Origin: Ridgeia piscesae
Lineage: Eukaryota > Annelida > Polychaeta > Sabellida > Siboglinidae
Assembly (NCBI GenBank): GCA_025642075.2
Contig: JAODUO010000079.1
Span: forward strand, 316,501-380,500
Direction of reading: 5' to 3'
DNA: 64,000 nt
Shown here piece after piece: positions 61,611 through 64,000 of this stretch; the first letter of the stretch is position 1, and every line of letters starts with the position of its first letter. The position numbers and the translations under genes were made by a program. The notes beneath the pieces were generated by a model. The model had not been told where the DNA came from and made no database searches. It worked only from the letters and a program-made list of their open reading frames with translations.

Positions 61611-63032
61611 GAACAATGTTTCCTGGGACAATGTTTCCTGGAACAATGTTTCCTGGAACAATGTTTCCTGTGACAATGTTTCCTGGAACAATGTTTCCTG
61701 GACAATGTTTCCTGTGACAATGTTTCCTGGAACAATGTTTCCTCGAACAATGTTTCCTGGGACAATGTTTCCTGTGACAATGTTTCCTGGAACAATGTTT
61801 CCTGTGACAATGTTTCCTGGACAATGTTTCCTGGGACAATGTTTCCTGGAACAATGTTTCCTGGGACAATGTTTCCTGGAACAATGTTTCCTGGAACAAT
61901 GTTTCCTGGGACAATGTTTCCTGGGACAATGTTTCCTGGAACAATGTTTCCTGGAACAATGTTTCCTGGAACAATGTTTCCTGGGACAATGTTTCCTGTG
62001 ACAATGTTTCCTGGAACAATGTTTCCTGTGACAATGTTTCCTGTGACAATGTTTCCTGGGACAATGTTTCCTGGAACAATGTTTCCTGGAACAACGTTTC
62101 CTGGAACAACGTTTCCTGGAACAATGTTTCCTGGGACAATGTTTCCTGGAACAATGTTTCCTGGGACAATGTTTCCTGGGACAATGTTTCCTGGGACAAT
62201 GTTTCCTGGGACAATGTTTCCTGGGACAATGTTTCCTGGGACAATGTTTCCTGGGACAATGTTTCCTGGACAATGTTTCCTGGAACAATGTTTCCTGGAA
62301 CAATGTTTCCTGGAACAATGTTTCCTGTGACAATGTTTCCTGGAACAATGTTTCCTGGAACAATGTTTCCTGTGACAATGTTTCCTGTGACAATGTTTCC
62401 TGGAACAATGTTTCCTGGGATAATGTTTCCTGGGACAATGTTTCCTGGAACAACGTTTCCTGGGACAACGTTTCCTGTGACAATGTTTCCTGGAGACAAT
62501 GTTTCCTGGAACAATGTTTCCTGGAACAATGTTTCCTGGGATAATGTTTCCTGTGACAATGTTTCCTGGAACAACGTTTCCTGGAACAATGTTTCCTGGA
62601 ACAATGTTTCCTGGGACAATGTTTCCTGGAACAATGTTTCCTGGACAATGTTTCCTGGAACAATGTTTCCTGGAACAATGTTTCCTGGGACAATGTTTCC
62701 TGGGACAATGTTTCCTGGAACAATGTTTCCTGGGACAATGTTTCCTGGGACAATGTTTCCTGGGACAATGTTTCCTGGGACAATGTTTCCTGGGACAATG
62801 TTTCCTGGAGCAATGTTTCCTGGAACAATGTTTCCTGGGACAATGTTTCCTGGGATAATGTTTCCTGGAACAATGTTTCCTGGAACAATGTTTCCTGGAA
62901 CAATGTTTCCTGGAACAATGTTTCCTGGGACAATGTTTCCTGGAACAATGTTTCCTGGGACAATGTTTCCTGGGACAATGTTTCCTGGGACAATGTTTCC
63001 TGGAACAATGTTTCCTGGAACAATGTTTCCTG
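61611..63032. repeat. 15-bp minisatellite (ACAATGTTTCCTGGA), about 95 copies
   Basis: Nearly all units are 15 bp, with GGAACA, GGGACA or GTGACA in the variable position; a few 14- and 16-bp units shift the frame. Because 15 is a multiple of 3 and the unit lacks stops in several frames, long open frames appear on both strands (for example repeating Val-Pro-Gly-Asn-Ile or Phe-Pro-Gly-Thr-Met). There is no sign that these are exons. Every unit contains ACAATG, and AACAATG in GGAACA units. GGAACA units also contain TTCCTGGAA. Confidence 0.98.
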
Positions 63033-63405
63033 CAGTCGCACATTTTATACATACTTTACATCTTTATTCCAAATTGCACTTATTTACAACCAAATATTGT
63101 ACATTGGCGTTTTGTGTTGTGTAATAATTGGCCAACATTTCTGTGACTGTTTTGTTGAATTATTTACAAATGTACTAAATTGAGATGTGCATGGGTTCAT
63201 GGGAACCAAGGAAGATGGAAAAGAGTGGAAATTGTTCTTGGTTTATTGAAAGTTTTGAAATACCTGGTAGGTTGATGTTGCGTCGCACTGAGCTCTCAGG
63301 TTGAATGGTTGTCGTTTTTGTAATAGAAATGTATCATCCCTGAACCCAACATTGAGTGTAAAAAACTACAAAATTACTTGTTTTTAATGTGGTCAAGAAC
63401 ATACA
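63033..63405. other. Unique intronic DNA between two arrays
   Basis: No exon supported. Confidence 0.4.
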
Positions 63406-64000
63406 GACCCTGGCCAGCAGCACCCCTAGGCACATACATGTAGACGCTCACATAGTCACAGACCCTGGCCAGCAGCACCCCTAGTCACCTACATTTAGAC
63501 GCTCACATAGTCACAGACCTTGGCCAGCAGCACCACTAGTCACCTACATTTAGACGCTCACATAGTCACAGACCTTGGCCAGCAGCACCACTAGTCACCT
63601 ACATGTAGACGCTCACATAGTCACAGACCTTGGCCAGCAGCACCCCTAGTCACCTACATTTAGACGCTCACCTAGTCACAGACCTTGGCCAGCAGCACCA
63701 CTAGTCACCTACATGTAGACGCTCACCTAGTCACAGACCTTGGCCAGCAGCACCCCTAGTCACCTACATTTAGACGCTCACATAGTCACAGACCCTGGCC
63801 AGCAGCACCCCTAGTCACCTACATTTAGACGCTCACATAGTCACAGACCTTGGCCAGCAGCACCACTAGTCACCTACATTTAGACGCTCACATAGTCACA
63901 GACCTTGGCCAGCAGCACCCCTAGTCACCTACATTTAGACGCTCACATAGTCACAGACCTTGGCCAGCAGCACCCCTAGTCACCTACATTTAGACGCTCA
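63406..64000. repeat. 55-bp tandem repeat running off the window end, about 11 copies seen
   Basis: Units start GACCCTGGCCAGCAGCACCC or GACCTTGGCCAGCAGCACCA and end GCTCACATAGTCACA, with an exact 55-bp period. Variants (CCT/CTT, CCC/CAC, ATTT/ATGT) shuffle between copies. The array is cut by the window edge. Confidence 0.96.

Noticed and set aside
61513..63124. Elastin-like Val-Pro-Gly-Asn-Ile and Phe-Pro-Gly-Thr-Met open frames
   Set aside because: All come from a 15-bp repeat that lacks stops in several frames; 14- and 16-bp units scramble the frame, and there are no exon borders.

Overview
This is nuclear DNA from a multicellular animal. Coding sequence is split into short exons with GT-AG borders, introns run to kilobases, and the window is packed with microsatellites, minisatellites and small transposon remnants. 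Nothing bacterial is present. The AMPK beta exons, intron sizes and tRNA-derived SINE remnants fit a marine invertebrate, perhaps a lophotrochozoan such as a mollusc. That placement is a guess, because no rRNA or mitochondrial marker is in view.

Layout. 1-20,800: no convincing gene; long noncoding DNA with an 855-bp perfect (CT)n tract, a 0.7-kb array of 20-bp units, a (CA)n tract and a tRNA-derived SINE. 20,800-28,520 (+): a gene with a TATA/Inr promoter, a noncoding first exon, a predicted GC-AG intron and one long coding exon. That exon encodes a 741-residue disordered protein made of about 60 Pro-Glu-Glu-Ala-Lys-Pro-Val-Glu-type decapeptides. An intron lies just after its stop codon, and the 3' end is probably near 28.5 kb. 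29,200-32,100: CpG-rich DNA with a fold-back element, a doubtful spliced ORF and a 124-bp tandem repeat full of CACGTG E-boxes. 32,500-34,100 (-): an unrecognised small spliced gene, possibly decayed, with a near-perfect 46-bp palindrome next to it. 34,700-36,120: a possible non-LTR retrotransposon tail and a large AT-repeat block.

36,500-64,000 (+): the AMP-activated protein kinase beta subunit gene, incomplete at its 3' side. Two exons (55,898-56,076 and 56,867-56,960) encode the CBM48 glycogen-binding module. Upstream, spread over 14 kb, lie four separate first coding exons (near 37.8, 42.9, 49.7 and 51.6 kb). Each has an ATG preceded by an in-frame stop, each ends in a GT donor in phase 0, and each can join the shared phase-0 acceptor at 55,898. 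Only the first encodes the classical MGN myristoylation N-terminus. The introns after the second and third first exons share a duplicated block. This set of swappable N-termini is the most interesting system in the window. The C-terminal alpha/gamma-binding domain was not found and should lie beyond 64,000.

The AMPK beta introns also hold at least nine tandem-repeat arrays, including a 1.4-kb array of 15-bp units and a 55-bp array that runs off the end of the window.
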